The position numbers were made by a program, and so were the translations under genes. From Ditylenchus dipsaci (taxonomy: Eukaryota; Nematoda; Chromadorea; Rhabditida; Anguinidae): a DNA stretch of 64,000 bases. Numbering within the stretch: the first letter of the stretch is position 1; each line of letters begins with the position of its first letter. The notes below the pieces were generated by a model. It was not told the origin of the DNA and did not search any database. It was given only the letters and a program-made list of their open reading frames with translations. Of the stretch, positions 20,960 through 31,538 are shown piece after piece. Location of the stretch: positions 372,001 to 436,000 of the forward strand of contig SADC01001382.1 of the NCBI GenBank assembly GCA_004194705.1, written 5' to 3'.

Positions 20960-21880
20960 TGATGTTATATGACTATTAGTTGCATCCAAAGCTCTTCTCG
21001 GTTCGGGAACTGGTGCTTTGTCCCATCATGCCGCAATAGAAAACACTCGCTCAACTGAAACGCTGTTGCTGGAACACTCAAGAGAGAAATGCATAGATTT
21101 ATGAGATGCCCGTTGCTCTAAACAAGAACTCATAGGGAAAAGGATTTTCTGGAAACGTGTCAAGGTTCCTCCCCACCTTATCTTTTAAAAGCCGCCAAAA
21201 TAATGATAGGATCATGCTCTGATTCAGGAGGCGAGGAAGCGATGCAACTTTTCCATTAAATTCAACACCAAGATCGATTGCTAAAGGAAAGAGTAGAGTC
21301 TCGAGCGTCCCTTGCTTTCTTCGTCCTCTGCTTATTCATGTACGCGTGAAACCGATTTCTCTTCAGCATTTCTTGAAAAGAACATCATAGCTGACGCTGC
21401 TGGCAGTAAGACACGTGGAGCTAGAACGATAAACAATCAAGTAGTAATGTCGGTAAACTGAAGCGTAACTGAATTACCATTTAACTAGATAATCAATCTC
21501 CAACTGCTCTTCTTATGGCTTCCAAGGTGCCATTGTATTGACATCAGACATTGTTGTGACTAGAAAGCCTATCAAAGTTTGCCACTGATGGATCAAGTAA
21601 GTAACGAAAGCCGGCACATCAAGTCCACTCGAAGTTGATCGATTAGTATGTATGCATTGCTTGTCTCTGGTATTTCTTCTTTAATACTATCGTCAGATTC
21701 AAAAAAAATTGACTTTTTATTACCTTCATGATTGCTAAGTGAGCGGACGAAAATTTGTACATGGAATACTTGAAAAAATAGTGACACGCTTGGTTGATTG
21801 ACTTGAAATTATGATTTCCTCAAAGAGCTCCAGAATCTTTAGAACATTCCGTAAATAGTCCACTTTACTTAGCCTTTGAT
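20960..21880 (-). pseudogene. Decayed hAT-type transposase
   Basis: On the minus strand, fragments in different frames follow the order of a hAT transposase: near 21780-21860 ILELFEEIIISSQSTKR, then NKKSIFFESDDSIKEEIPET and YILIDQLRVDLMCRL, and near 21000-21080 a broken SVPATA..SVERVFSIAA that resembles the C-terminal dimerisation motif. Frameshifts and stops separate the pieces, so it is inactive. It is not clearly the same lineage as the fragment at 56.4-57.2 kb. Confidence 0.5.
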
Positions 21881-22019
21881 TTTTTCAGCTGGAAGAACAA
21901 GCTGAGGTTAGCTTTCTTTGTTTTGAAAATTTGATCCTAGTAGCAAATACCTCCCCCCTCCCAACGATTTTCACCTTTTTCACTTAAGTAAAAAGTACCC
22001 AAATTGGCTAGACTTTACT

Positions 22020-22520
22020 TGGACAAAACACCCCCCCCCACGGCTGACCCACTTTCGAGGTGAATTTTTAAAAACCGATTGCATATTCGTGTTTCTCGAC
22101 CCGGATTTTTAAAGGAAATGATCATGAGATTCTGTGAAAGTAAAAAAAAAATTTTTAGGGATTCACCTTGGTCTCCCAAGGTAAAATTTTAGAAAATTTT
22201 GAAAAAAAAATATTTTTTAAATTGGCGCCTTTTGAATTTTAAAGGGATTAAGGGCTGTATTGGGAGGGAAGGAGATAAAAGGGGTCACTTTTATGACAGA
22301 ACGTTAAAAATTAAAAATTTTTGTATTCTTCGCCTGCCTCACCATGTTTTTCAACTGGGCCGTGGCAAAAAGAGACTCTATATGCATTTTTGTTCAAGAG
22401 CACTTCTCGGAATCATGTCCATGGTAAGTGAGTGCGCACATCTCTAACTCTCAAGCCCCCTGCGCCCCCTTCAGGGCGCAGGGGGATTGGGTCTTGGAGT
22501 TGAGATGCGCACACCCACAT
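22020..22520. mobile_element. Foldback element family A, half copy
   Basis: Contains the left arm (TTGGCGCCTTTTGAATTTTA, TTTTTCAACTGGGCCGTGGC) and the central hairpin (CCCCCTGCGCCCCCTT) up to GCACACCCACATACTCC, where it breaks off. It lies head to head with the copy at 22640-23500 and matches that copy's right arm, making a composite inverted cluster. Confidence 0.75.
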
Positions 22521-22639
22521 ACTCCATTTATGACCTTATCACAATTGTAAGTTTTTTTGTATTCTTCGCCTGCCTCACCATGTTTTTCAACTGGGCCGTG
22601 TTTTTCAACTAAGTGTAAATGTAAGGCTTGAGTTCAGAA

Positions 22640-23500
22640 TCCCCCACGGGGACTGATCAGGTGGAGGAGATAACTTCATATTCGTGTTTCTCGACCCCGA
22701 TTTCATAAGAAAGCCGCGCGTTTTTTTTGGTTCTGAGAAAAAAAAGTTTTCTAACCACAGAGGGGTGGGGTATCATTGTTTTTAGTCAAAATTTGAAAAA
22801 TTTAAATTGGCGCCTTTTGAATTTTTAAGGGATTAAGGGCTGTATAGGGAGGGGAAGGGAATAAAGGGGGCCACTAATCGCACAGGGCCCACTAACAAGA
22901 AGAAGTTGAACATAGTTTTTAATACTGGGGCCTAGCGCATAAATAAACTCTGGTATGCATGCTTTTTCATGCATCTAGAGTCACTTTCGAGTGATTTGTG
23001 TCCAAGGTATGTGGGTGTGCGCATCTGAACTCCAAGCCCCAAGCCCCTGCGCCCCCTTCGGGGGCGCAGGGGCTTGAGAGTTAGAGATGCGCGCACTCAC
23101 TTACCTTAGACATGATTCCGAGAAGTACTCTTGATCAAAATTGCATATAGAGTCTCTTTTTGCCACGGCCCAGTTGAAAAACATGGTGAGGCAGTCGAAT
23201 AATACATATACTTACTTTTCTATTGTTCTGACATATAAGTGGCCCCCTTTTATTTCCCTCCCCTCCCAATATAGCCCTTAATCCCTTTAAAATTCAAAAG
23301 GCGCCAATTTAAAAAATATTTTTTTTCAAATTTTTCTAAAATGTTACCTTGGGGACCAAGGTAAATCCAAAAATTTTTTTTTCACTTTCACAGAATCTGA
23401 TGATCATTTCCCGTAAAAATCCGAGCCGAGAAACACGAATATGCAATCGGTTTTTAAAATTCACCTCGAAAGTGGGTCAGCCGTGGGGGACCAAGTAAAG
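22640..23500. mobile_element. Foldback element family A, full copy
   Basis: Palindromic with GCGCCTTTTGAATTTTTAAG mirrored by CTTTAAAATTCAAAAGGCGC, and a central CTGCGCCCCCTTCGGGGGCG hairpin at about 23045. The outer left arm (GACTGATCAGGTGGAGGAGA) is shared with the 31763-32715 copy; the outer right arm is shared with 22020-22080. Confidence 0.8.
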
Positions 23501-23574
23501 TCTAGCCAATAAATCCGCTAAAATTTTCAATTCCATTGAAAACAAAAGAAGATTTAAATAAGTAGGGACACGGA

Positions 23575-23695
23575 CGTTTGATCGAAAAACCGTTTGATCG
23601 AAAATCCGTTCGATCGAAAACCGTTTGATCGAAAGCCGTTTGGTCGAAAGCCGTTTGATCGAAAGCCGTTTAATCGAAAGGGACGTTTCATCGAA
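23575..23695. repeat. Short tandem repeat (CCGTTTGATCGAAAG)
   Basis: Seven to eight units of about 17 bp, CCGTTTGATCGAAAA/G, in tandem. It opens with GGGACACGGACGTTTGATCG and ends GGGACGTTTCATCG; GTTTCGTTCCAAGGATGTTTCGTCCC near 23945-23975 may be its mirrored other end. Confidence 0.7.
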
Positions 23696-23759
23696 AATAA
23701 TTTTTTCAAGGGCACTTAACATACTTGCATTCCAATCATTTCTTAATTATTGTTCAGCA

Positions 23760-23945
23760 ACTAAGACCGACTAGGACCATGAATCGAAGACCTCTAGTCG
23801 GGACTGATTGCACCCAGAGGGGTTCGAACCAACAACCTTGGTGATGAGTATATGGACCTCTAACTACTCAAACACTCAAAATTATAATAAATAAAGGTAT
23901 GCGCCCAGGTGGATTCAAACCAGCAACCACTACATCAATTTTTAG
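23760..23945 (-). mobile_element. tRNA-derived SINE-like sequence (copy 2)
   Basis: Minus-strand A-box-like GAGTAGTTAGAGG and B-box GGTTCGAACCCC match the copy at 8430-8530, including the following TCTGGGTGCAATCAGTCCCG. A second B-box-like GGTTTGAATCCACC follows at about 23910-23925. Confidence 0.5.
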
Positions 23946-23979
23946 AAGCCGTTTCGTTCCAAGGATGTTTCGTCCCTAT

Positions 23980-24800
23980 TTATTTTATCTCTAAACGTAC
24001 AATAATTCACGCACACGAAATCCTGTTCTTTTAGGCGTCCCCGTAAGGGACCTTTCCTTGTAAAGAACCTTTTTTAATTAAGGAAAACGAGAATTAATTT
24101 GTTTCAAACGTCACTAAAAACTTTTGTCTTTTGAAACCACCCATCTGATCATTCACACATTCAAAGCCTTTTTTTATTGAATGACATAACACGTGAACAA
24201 ACAAAAAAACTTAATTTTCCATTTCAAAATTGTTAGCAATCCCCTTTAAAAATTCTTCTGTGCTCCATCTCTCGCAGTCCTGCACGATAAAGAGAATTCG
24301 ACATCGGCTTCTACGTATTTCATTCGCTTTCCTTTTAGACGTTTCCCCGCTTGCCATTGGATGTACTTCTGATCACGACCTTGCTGAACCACTCGAAGAG
24401 CATCGATAAATTTCCACAGCCCCGGATGGCAGACATCTATCTTTCGGGGAAACATGCCTTTTTAGAAGTGCGTGAATTAGTGTGCGTTTAGAGATAAAAT
24501 AAATTGCGATGAAGAATTAACACTGCAGGTTTTTAGGGCCTGATTGTAATACAGCGTGCGCAGTGGCGGAAGCGGAGGATGTGCTGGACCCTTGATGATC
24601 CACTTCTGCCTACTTCTTAAGCTAGGCCTTCTGTTCCATGGGCCGATTTAAACCGTTTTATTGGTGTGGTCAGGAGGGGCTCACAAATATAATTCACTTA
24701 ATTGCCACAGGTCTCAGTGTTACCCTGGCCGATCCACTAGGTATCTTGTTCTCCTAGGCGTCAAAAATCAGTCATTCGGGTCTCCCTGTTTTCCCGGTGT
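23980..24800. other. Stretch without recognised gene
   Basis: Includes a minus-strand 69-codon frame (24246-24455) of mixed composition that I could not identify, and a more GC-rich tract at 24540-24800 without recognisable 5S rRNA or tRNA sequence. Nothing else is supported. Confidence 0.35.
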
Positions 24801-24886
24801 GCTGTGGTGCTGCTGGGGTGAATGTATCAGGTATTAAACGTCCAAATTTATTGATGTCACACACCTCAAACTTGGGTAATTAAACC
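24790..24886 (-). ncRNA. Spliced leader SL1 sequence; possible SL RNA gene
   Basis: Positions 24886 to 24865 on the minus strand are identical over all 22 nt to the nematode SL1 leader (starts GGTTTAATTACCC, ends AAGTTTGAG). The next bases are GTGTGTG, so a GT donor follows directly, as in SL RNA genes, although the usual GTAAAC is absent. AATAAATTTGGACG, 15 nt further on, resembles part of the C. elegans SL1 RNA body (AAATTTGGCG) and could serve as an Sm-type site, but the standard second stem and 3' stem-loop were not recognised. It may be a divergent or truncated SL1 RNA gene, or the leader of a retrocopied trans-spliced mRNA. Confidence 0.65.
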
Positions 24887-25465
24887 TCGTATAAAAATAC
24901 GAACTACAATCAAAAATAAATAGCATTCACGGGGAATTATAGGGTACATGCATATTACGAAATATAAGGATCAAGCATGCAGTAAATAAGTATTTCAACA
25001 CAGGATTTCAACACACAGGGGTACATGAGTAATCAAGCATTACGAAATACACTACATTTCAACAGAATGGGGTATGGGTGCACACAAATTACGAAATATA
25101 TGGAATTTGGACAGAATGGGGGTACATGGGGTGCTCCTCTAGATCATACATGCTCGGAGCATATACAGAAACAAAATACACGGGGCTCCGCACACATGGT
25201 GCGATTTCTACATGGTCATACACGCGTGGTGTATCTACACAAAATGCGGAACAGAAATGGGGACAAAAATGGGAGAGAAAACTGAAGAGCTGGGTGCCAT
25301 CAAGCAAAAATGAGCTCCGGAGGGGAAATCCACTGCTTATATAGTGGTCCTGGAGGTGCTCTCTAATCACAGCGTCTGGATTTCTGGATCCAGTCAGTGG
25401 TCCGCCATCGAGTTGGTTCTCCCAAGATCTTCCGGAAGGATCCAAACTGCACAGAATTGGTACTG

Positions 25466-26362
25466 GGTTCTAGTGGACTATCTGTTGCCTTTTTTGCCTT
25501 GGTCCCCCTGTTGATTTTTAACAAATTTCAGCACTTTTTGTCTTGGTCCCCCTGTTGATTTCATGATGACTTTAAGATTTGTTTCAAGTTCTTTTTTGTT
25601 TTGTCACGAAAATTTAAATTTCGTTTACTTGTTCTTGCATTTTACTTCATTAATTTGCTGTGACACGTGTTTAAAGATCTTTTTTAATAATACCGTGGTC
25701 TTTTTTGTACCATGTTTTTGAAGAATTTTGCACAAGTATTTTCTTAACACGTCAAATACCGGTTGTTACCATACTTGGACGCCTCTGACAAACCACCGCC
25801 GCCACCGCCGGCGGCGTCGCCAACACCACCGCCGCCGCCGGCGCAAAAATCTTGCTAAATTTCACCGCCGCCAGCGCCGCCGCCGCTTTGCCACGACCGC
25901 CACCGCCGGCGGCACTTTTCATTTCGCCGCCGCCGGCGCTGCCATGCCGCACCGCCGCCACCAAAGCTAACGCTTCACTGTCAAAAAATTTTTCTGTTTA
26001 ATTTATGTTTGTCATAGAATTAAAATTTTGCAAGAGAACAGTAAATTCTAAATTATGTCATTTTATCATATTTTTTGAAAATCACTTATTCCGCGCGTTT
26101 GGCTTAAGTTCAGAATATTTTCTTCTATGTGAATTGTATATTGTAAGAATAAAAGCGTTGACTAAAATCCTCTGATTAATGTTTTGAAAATTAAACGAGC
26201 CGCATTTGCATTGGGGCATGCAGAAAATTTCGGTACAAAAAATGTTAATCTCAATTTTGTTAAAAATCAGCAGGGGGACCAAGACAAAAAGTGCTGAAAT
26301 TTTTTTTAAAAAATCAACAGGGGGACCAAGGCAAAAAAGGCAACAGATAGTCCACTAGAACC
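25466..26362. mobile_element. Inverted-repeat element with GGTTCTAGTGGAC ends
   Basis: Arms of about 100 bp are reverse complements: GGTTCTAGTGGACTATCTGT at the left, ACAGATAGTCCACTAGAACC at the right, with two copies of CCTTGGTCCCCCTGTTGATT in each arm. No flanking duplication was evident. It carries the CCG-rich repeat at 25784-25970. A related end is present at about 60505-60530. Confidence 0.75.
25784..25970. repeat. (CCG/GCC)n low-complexity tract
   Basis: Almost pure CCGCCG/CGGCGG trinucleotide sequence with interruptions, in an otherwise strongly AT-rich region. It stays open in several frames on both strands only because of its composition. It sits in the middle of the 25466-26362 element. 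Confidence 0.85.
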
Positions 26363-26439
26363 GTCAGGTGGGACTTTCTTGCATATTTTAAATGAGTTGG
26401 ATAATTGCCGAGACCTGTTTTATACGTTATTGTTTTAGA

Positions 26440-26655
26440 AATCATGCCATTCCATGTGCGTGTTCGTCTGTTCTCGCGTCGTCGCGCAATGATGATGAGG
26501 ACTCTCCGCACAAGCTCTACACTTTGGTTACTTATGTGCCAGTCAACCTCCTTCAAGCGCCTGACCAATGTCAACGTCGAAAGTGAGGAATAATTCCAGA
26601 AAGCAGGTCATATTTTTATTGTTCGTTGTTGTTGACTGTTGTATGTCTGCAAATA
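26440..26655 (+). CDS. Possible small or 3'-terminal exon, unidentified
   Basis: After a TTGTTTTAG acceptor-like site, an ATG at 26445 opens 49 codons ([19 protein letters not shown]..., ending NVNVESEE) and a TAA at 26591-26593, followed by AATAAA near 26652. GC content is higher than in the surroundings. A frame on the opposite strand (26314-26574, with [20 protein letters not shown]) is equally open, so strand and reality are uncertain. Confidence 0.3.
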
Positions 26656-26659
26656 AAAC

Positions 26660-27110
26660 CTGTTGAAATATCTTGCGTCAGATTTTTTTTGATAAGTGGA
26701 AAATTGATAGGTGGAAGACGGAGAACCGAAAACGAAAACAAAAAAATAAATATAAGCATGCGATTTTATTTATACTATCATTTAATAGAACTATCCGTCT
26801 TCAATTAAAAAATGTCGAATTTATCAGACATTATAAATGCTTGAGAAAATAAAGTAAAATATTGTGTGGTGTCAGCGTAAGTAACCAGAGTCGGGCACAT
26901 GAAATAATTCTACATTTTAATTCTTTGTTAAATTTTGGGGTTTTGAAAGGTTTGGGGTTTTATCACCTGTTTTAGAGACTTAGGAATGATGATAATTACG
27001 TGATAGTTCTACCTGAACCTTTCACCTACGGCCGTTCACAAAAGAAAGCAATGTGAAAAGGTCCGCCGAAAGACTTAAAAAAGACTTTGAGAAAAATCAA
27101 TACAACAAAA
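26660..27110. other. Stretch without recognisable gene
   Basis: AT-rich sequence between the candidate exon and the 27116-28545 element; nothing was identified. Confidence 0.4.
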
Positions 27111-27115
27111 AAAAC

Positions 27116-28545
27116 GGGCAAAGCTTTTCCTTGCTGCTAAAAGACTTCTTTTTGCTCCCAAAGGACTTTTTTTTTTGCTGCTAATTTTTTTTTGCTGCAA
27201 AAAGACTTTTTTTTGCGCCAAAAAGACTTTTTTTTGCTGCAAAAGACTTTTTTTTGCCTCCCAAAGGACTTTTTTTTTGCTTCTAATTTTGTCTGCTGCG
27301 CAAAAATACTTTTTTTTTGCTGCTAAAAGACTCTTCGTGCTGCAAAAGGACTTTTTTTTGCTGCTAAAATACTTTTTTGCTGCTAAAAACTTTGTTTTTG
27401 CTGCAAATATTCTTTTGCTTCACATGCCTTCTTCGCAGGCATTTTTCACTAGAAATGTCAATTATTTATACATATTTTGCGGTCAATTTGTCCACAAAAC
27501 TTTTATTATTCTTAGGAACGAATAAACCATGCTATTCAACCCAAAATTGTGTGCTGAAAACAGTTTGTTGAGGCACCAAAATCCTGTTTTGACTACCTAG
27601 AATTTCAATACCCTGGGTTATTTATTTAAAAAAAACAGTACCCACTTAAGTAGGTTCGCCGGAAACACATGGCACTTGGACGGGGGGGGGCACACTTTAT
27701 ATGATTGAGGAAAAGTGTTTTAAACATCTTGCTAAGTAACTTTTTACGCTCAGAATGATTAAAAGCTATTTTCTGACACCTCCCTAAATGACAAAATCAA
27801 TTTTTTGGAAAAAAATTCAACAAAATTTAAGTTTTTATTTAATTTTTGCCCCTGAAGATGCATAAGTACCAGGTAGTCGACCCTCAAATTAAGGGAATCA
27901 TTCAGACTTGAGATGTATATATAATATATTCATGCCTAGAGCAGTGCCTTGAGTGATTTAGTGTGTATAAATTTAGTGTGTATGAAAAGTAGGTTTTTGC
28001 CGCGAAAATTTTTAGGCGGTACTTAAGTTGTTCAGCCCCGGACCCACCTGGAGAATAAGGAACTACTAGTTCGAAGTGTGATTAAGTGATGTGTGACGAA
28101 TTGACGGTGTGGACGAATTGGCGAATGCGAATTGACTGTGAACGCATTGGACTGTAAACGCAATTGACCGCAAAATATGTATAATAATTGATATTTTAGT
28201 GAAAATGCTGCGAAGAAAGCATGTGAAGCAAAAGAATGTTGCAGCAAAAAAAGTATTTTAGCAGCAAAAAAGTATTTTGAGCAGCCCAAAAAAAAGTCTT
28301 TTTGCAGCACGAAAAGTCTTTTTGCAGCAAAAAAAAGTCTTCTTGGAGCAAAAAAAAGTATTTTTGCAGCAGACAAAATTAGCAAGCAAAAAAGTCTTTG
28401 GGAGGCAAAAAAAAGTCTTTTTTGCAGCAAAAAAAAGTCTTTTTGGCGCAAAAAAAAAGTCTCTTTTGCAGCAAAAAAAATTAGCAGCAAAAAAAAGTCC
28501 TTTGGAGCAAAAAGAAGTCTTTTAGCAGCAGGAAAAGCTTTGCCC
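27116..28545. mobile_element. Array-ended element (GCTGCAAAAAGACTTTTTT repeats)
   Basis: GGGCAAAGCTTTTCC starts it and GGAAAAGCTTTGCCC ends it. About 300 bp at each end are tandem TTTTTTTGCTGCAAAAAGAC units, inverted at the right end. The inversion continues inside (TACATATTTTGCGGTCAATT with AATTGACCGCAAAATATGTA). The flanks are A-runs, so the target duplication cannot be judged. The middle (27540-28130) has no recognised gene. Confidence 0.75.
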
Positions 28546-28863
28546 AAAAAAAAACGACCGACTGCGGGAAAAATAAGAATGAATTTGAATGTGTACAAAC
28601 TTGGCGTTCTGTTAAGACGTTTTCGTCCAAAATTCCCGTTGGGAATTTATGGACAAAACGCACCTATGCCAAAAATAATGTCTTTTTTTGAACTTCTGAG
28701 GCGATTTTGAGTCGATATGATAATATTTTCAAATACTTTGTAAAAAGTTGATTTAGGGAGGGGGGGTTTATACAAGTAGCGTCAAAATTCAAATTCCTCT
28801 CAAGTTTGATGCACAATAATTTGTGGAAAAGATCTCATGTTAAATGCAAACCTCGACAAGCCG

Positions 28864-29258
28864 TAGAGTTGGCCCAGAATTCCGGTTCCGGTTTTCCCGG
28901 AATTCTGGTCTTTTTTTGGATTCCAGTTGCGGTCTCGAAAAAAATATGTAATTCCGGTTCCGGGTCCAATTATCAATTCCGCCGGGCCCCACTGTATTCA
29001 TATAACTTTGCTCTTGCTCGGCTGATTTTTAACGCGTATTTTCACTTTTGAACAAATTTCCCGTGTTAAATATCAATATAGACAAAAATCATGTAAACAG
29101 GCAGCGATTTTTTCGAAAACTTTTTTTCTTCGACTCCGGTTTTTGGTTTTGGCAAAAGTGAAATTCCGGTTCCGGTTTCTACAAAATCAATTCCGGTTTC
29201 CGGTTTTTACAATCTAAAATTCCGTTCCGGTCCAAATATGAATTCAGAGCCAACTCTA
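28864..29258. mobile_element. Array-ended element (ATTCCGGTTCCGG repeats)
   Basis: Ends TAGAGTTGGC and GCCAACTCTA are reverse complements. Inside, ATTCCGGTTCCGGTTT units repeat in both orientations. It appears inserted in a pogo-like repeat, since ..CCTCGACAAGCCG precedes and ..TATAAAGCCGGCACC follows. Confidence 0.55.
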
Positions 29259-29301
29259 TATAAAGCCGGCACCTTTGTCTGAATTGATTTAAACCTCTTT
29301 A

Positions 29302-31273
29302 AAGGGGCATACCAGCGCTTTACACGGTCCATTTCAAATTTGCAAAAGGCGGGCTAAAGCCCCTCGAGATGTCATTTTCCCTACACCGTTTCGAGTTTTA
29401 TAATGTTTTTAATTAACATTTTTTTCGAAAAACCTGACGGGGGGTGGGTCTATAGCCCCCTCAGCCCCCCCCTGGCTACGTCCATGGGTGGATCCACCGG
29501 TGGAATTACCACCCTGAACACAGCATATGCAATAATGAATTTGGAATTTTCGAACACCACTGGCTAGATTTTTCCACCAATTGATCATCAAGCGCGATTT
29601 GTGGAGTATTCTCTTGCTCATTTTGTTCTTGTTTTCTAGTACCTTGAATAAGAGGATGTTTAATTAAATGCGTGGTTTTATAGTCCAATTCCATTAGAGA
29701 TAATGGATGATGTTTTCACTGCAGGCAAAAATACTTTAGTTCACATGACCATATACACATAATCAGCTTGCTTGAAAGCTGTATGAAGCAAAAGTGTAAT
29801 TGAACGAGACATTTACCTGACTGAGAAACCTGAAAGGGGCATGGCATCCCTTGTTAGAAAAGCAATAAAGTCGAAATCGTGCAGGGGTCGTAACTGAAGA
29901 GTACATTATGTAGCGTGTAAATTATAGGGAGAGTATACTCTTTCTGAATCATCACAGCCAATAGTTGATCGGCTGCCAGGCAAAATTTGACAATTTTCCG
30001 GTGCCGGTGTCCAGAGCCGTTTTTGCATATGGTTGGTGTCAGCACTTAGCGCTAGTACCCACGTCAGAATCTCGCCATATGGGACATTGACACCAGCATC
30101 AAATTTCTTTTCAGCTACTGACGTATTTACTCATTTGGCAGCGGTGCCCACACTCAGCGCAAATTTTCCGCGAATCTGGAGCTAGTGTCCAGTACTTTCC
30201 ACGGAGTCTATATACTCTCAGAGTGGTTAGGGTTACTGTCTGACACAATATCCACGTCCATTATACCTCCCGGTAGAGGCCCTGATCGAGCGGCAAGGTG
30301 AGCCAGCTTTACAGATTTTCCGTAATTACGCACATAGCAGCTAGTTCATGTTTTTTAAGCAGATTATAACATCCAGTGTACATCCCGTGCAGCATCTAGA
30401 TAGTTGGTGTATCTTTTGGGGCTTAATCCAGTCCAGTTGATTAGGGCACTCTCCAGGCAGGACAGGTACCCTCCAGGCGGTTAGGGCAGCTTCCAGGCAG
30501 TTAGAGTATATTTTACCACTTGGGTATCCTCCAGGTGAATGAAGTAGCGCTGATCAGTTTACGATGCTTCTAGGCACTTTAGGTACTCTACAGATGATTG
30601 GTGTACCCTCTGTATAGATAGGTCACCCTAAAGGAAGTTAAGTTATATTGTAGGCAGTTATAACCTTCAGGTGGTTGGTGTATCCTTCAGGTGGATAGAG
30701 CACATCTTGGTACCAAAAACTAGAGGTGCTAATTCAAAATTTAATTTTTAATTTTTCTGTTTAGTAAAAAATTATTATTTACTTCCAAGGCTCATAGCTC
30801 GCTGGGGTGTGGGAGTATGGTTCGCACTTTCGAGAAGGGCACATCTCCAGACAATTGTGCGTCAAACATTAGCTAAAAACATTAGCTCTAACGCCACTTA
30901 TGCTGCGATAAAATTATTTCCAATTCCCGCCAAAAAATAGGCCTAAAAAGGCCTAAAAAAGGCCTAGTTAGACCGAAAAGGCCTAGGCCTAAAAAAGGCC
31001 TAGTTAGGACTAGGCCTAACTCAAATTTTGCAGGCCTATTTTGGGAATCCCAGCTATTAAGGAAAAAGGCCTAGTTAGACCGAAATCTCATCCCTGCTCA
31101 GTGGTAATGATGTTGATGTTGTTCAAACATGGACGGGTTCGTTCCAACATAATGATAAGCTTTTTTTTATAAAATGACAAATTTGTATTTAAAGATAATT
31201 CTCGTTTAAATATGCCTGGTCCCCGCCTTTTGAAAATTTGAAATTGCCCGTGTAACGCGCTGGTATGCCCCTT
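29302..31273. mobile_element. Element with AGGGGCATACCAGCGC ends (copy 1)
   Basis: Left end TAAAGGGGCATACCAGCGCT followed by TTACACGG..AATTTGCAAAAGGCGGG; right end with the complementary CCCGCCTTTTG..CGTGTAACGCGCTGGTATGCCCCTT. Roughly 50-bp terminal inverted repeats, 1.97 kb apart. The middle holds a degenerate direct-repeat tract (30420-30720, CTCCAGGCGGTTAGGGCA-like units) and palindromic GGCCTAGTTAGACC units at 30935-31085. No transposase was recognised. Confidence 0.6.
30420..30720. repeat. Degenerate tandem repeat (TCCAGGCAGTTAGGGTA-like)
   Basis: About ten irregular units of 20-35 bp built on TCCAGGTGGTTAGGGTA; related in wording to the 15829-15990 tract. It lies inside the 29302-31273 element. 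Confidence 0.5.
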
Positions 31274-31538
31274 CAATCCGGCACCCCGATAAATCGGCAC
31301 TTCGATAAACCGGCACTCTAAGGTCGGTCCCTAGGGGTGCCGGCTTATCGAGGTTTGAATGTAGAGGCTTTTCAATTTAAAGTGTGAAAAATTGGCACCT
31401 GATGACGACTAACTTTAAACGGTTATTGCTCAGAGAACAGACAACAAAGAGTGGAGCGCCGATAAAACAAGGTTCGACTGTAAAAGGAAGGAGCATTACA
31501 AATCAGGAACTTTTAAACAAAATATCCGGCATTTTTAA

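Noticed and set aside
21593..21787. Independent 64-codon gene
   Set aside because: It is one frame of a longer decayed hAT transposase spread over several frames on the same strand.
24540..24800. 5S rRNA gene next to SL1, as in some nematodes
   Set aside because: The GC-richer tract was scanned by eye for the conserved 5S internal control region and nothing matching was found.
25728..25970. Arg-rich and Ala-rich ORFs on opposite strands
   Set aside because: Produced by the CCG trinucleotide tract, which lacks stops in several frames; no codon bias or homology.
27175..28598. Phe/Lys/Ala-rich ORFs up to 188 codons
   Set aside because: They run through the terminal arrays of the 27116-28545 element and simply mirror each other on the two strands.
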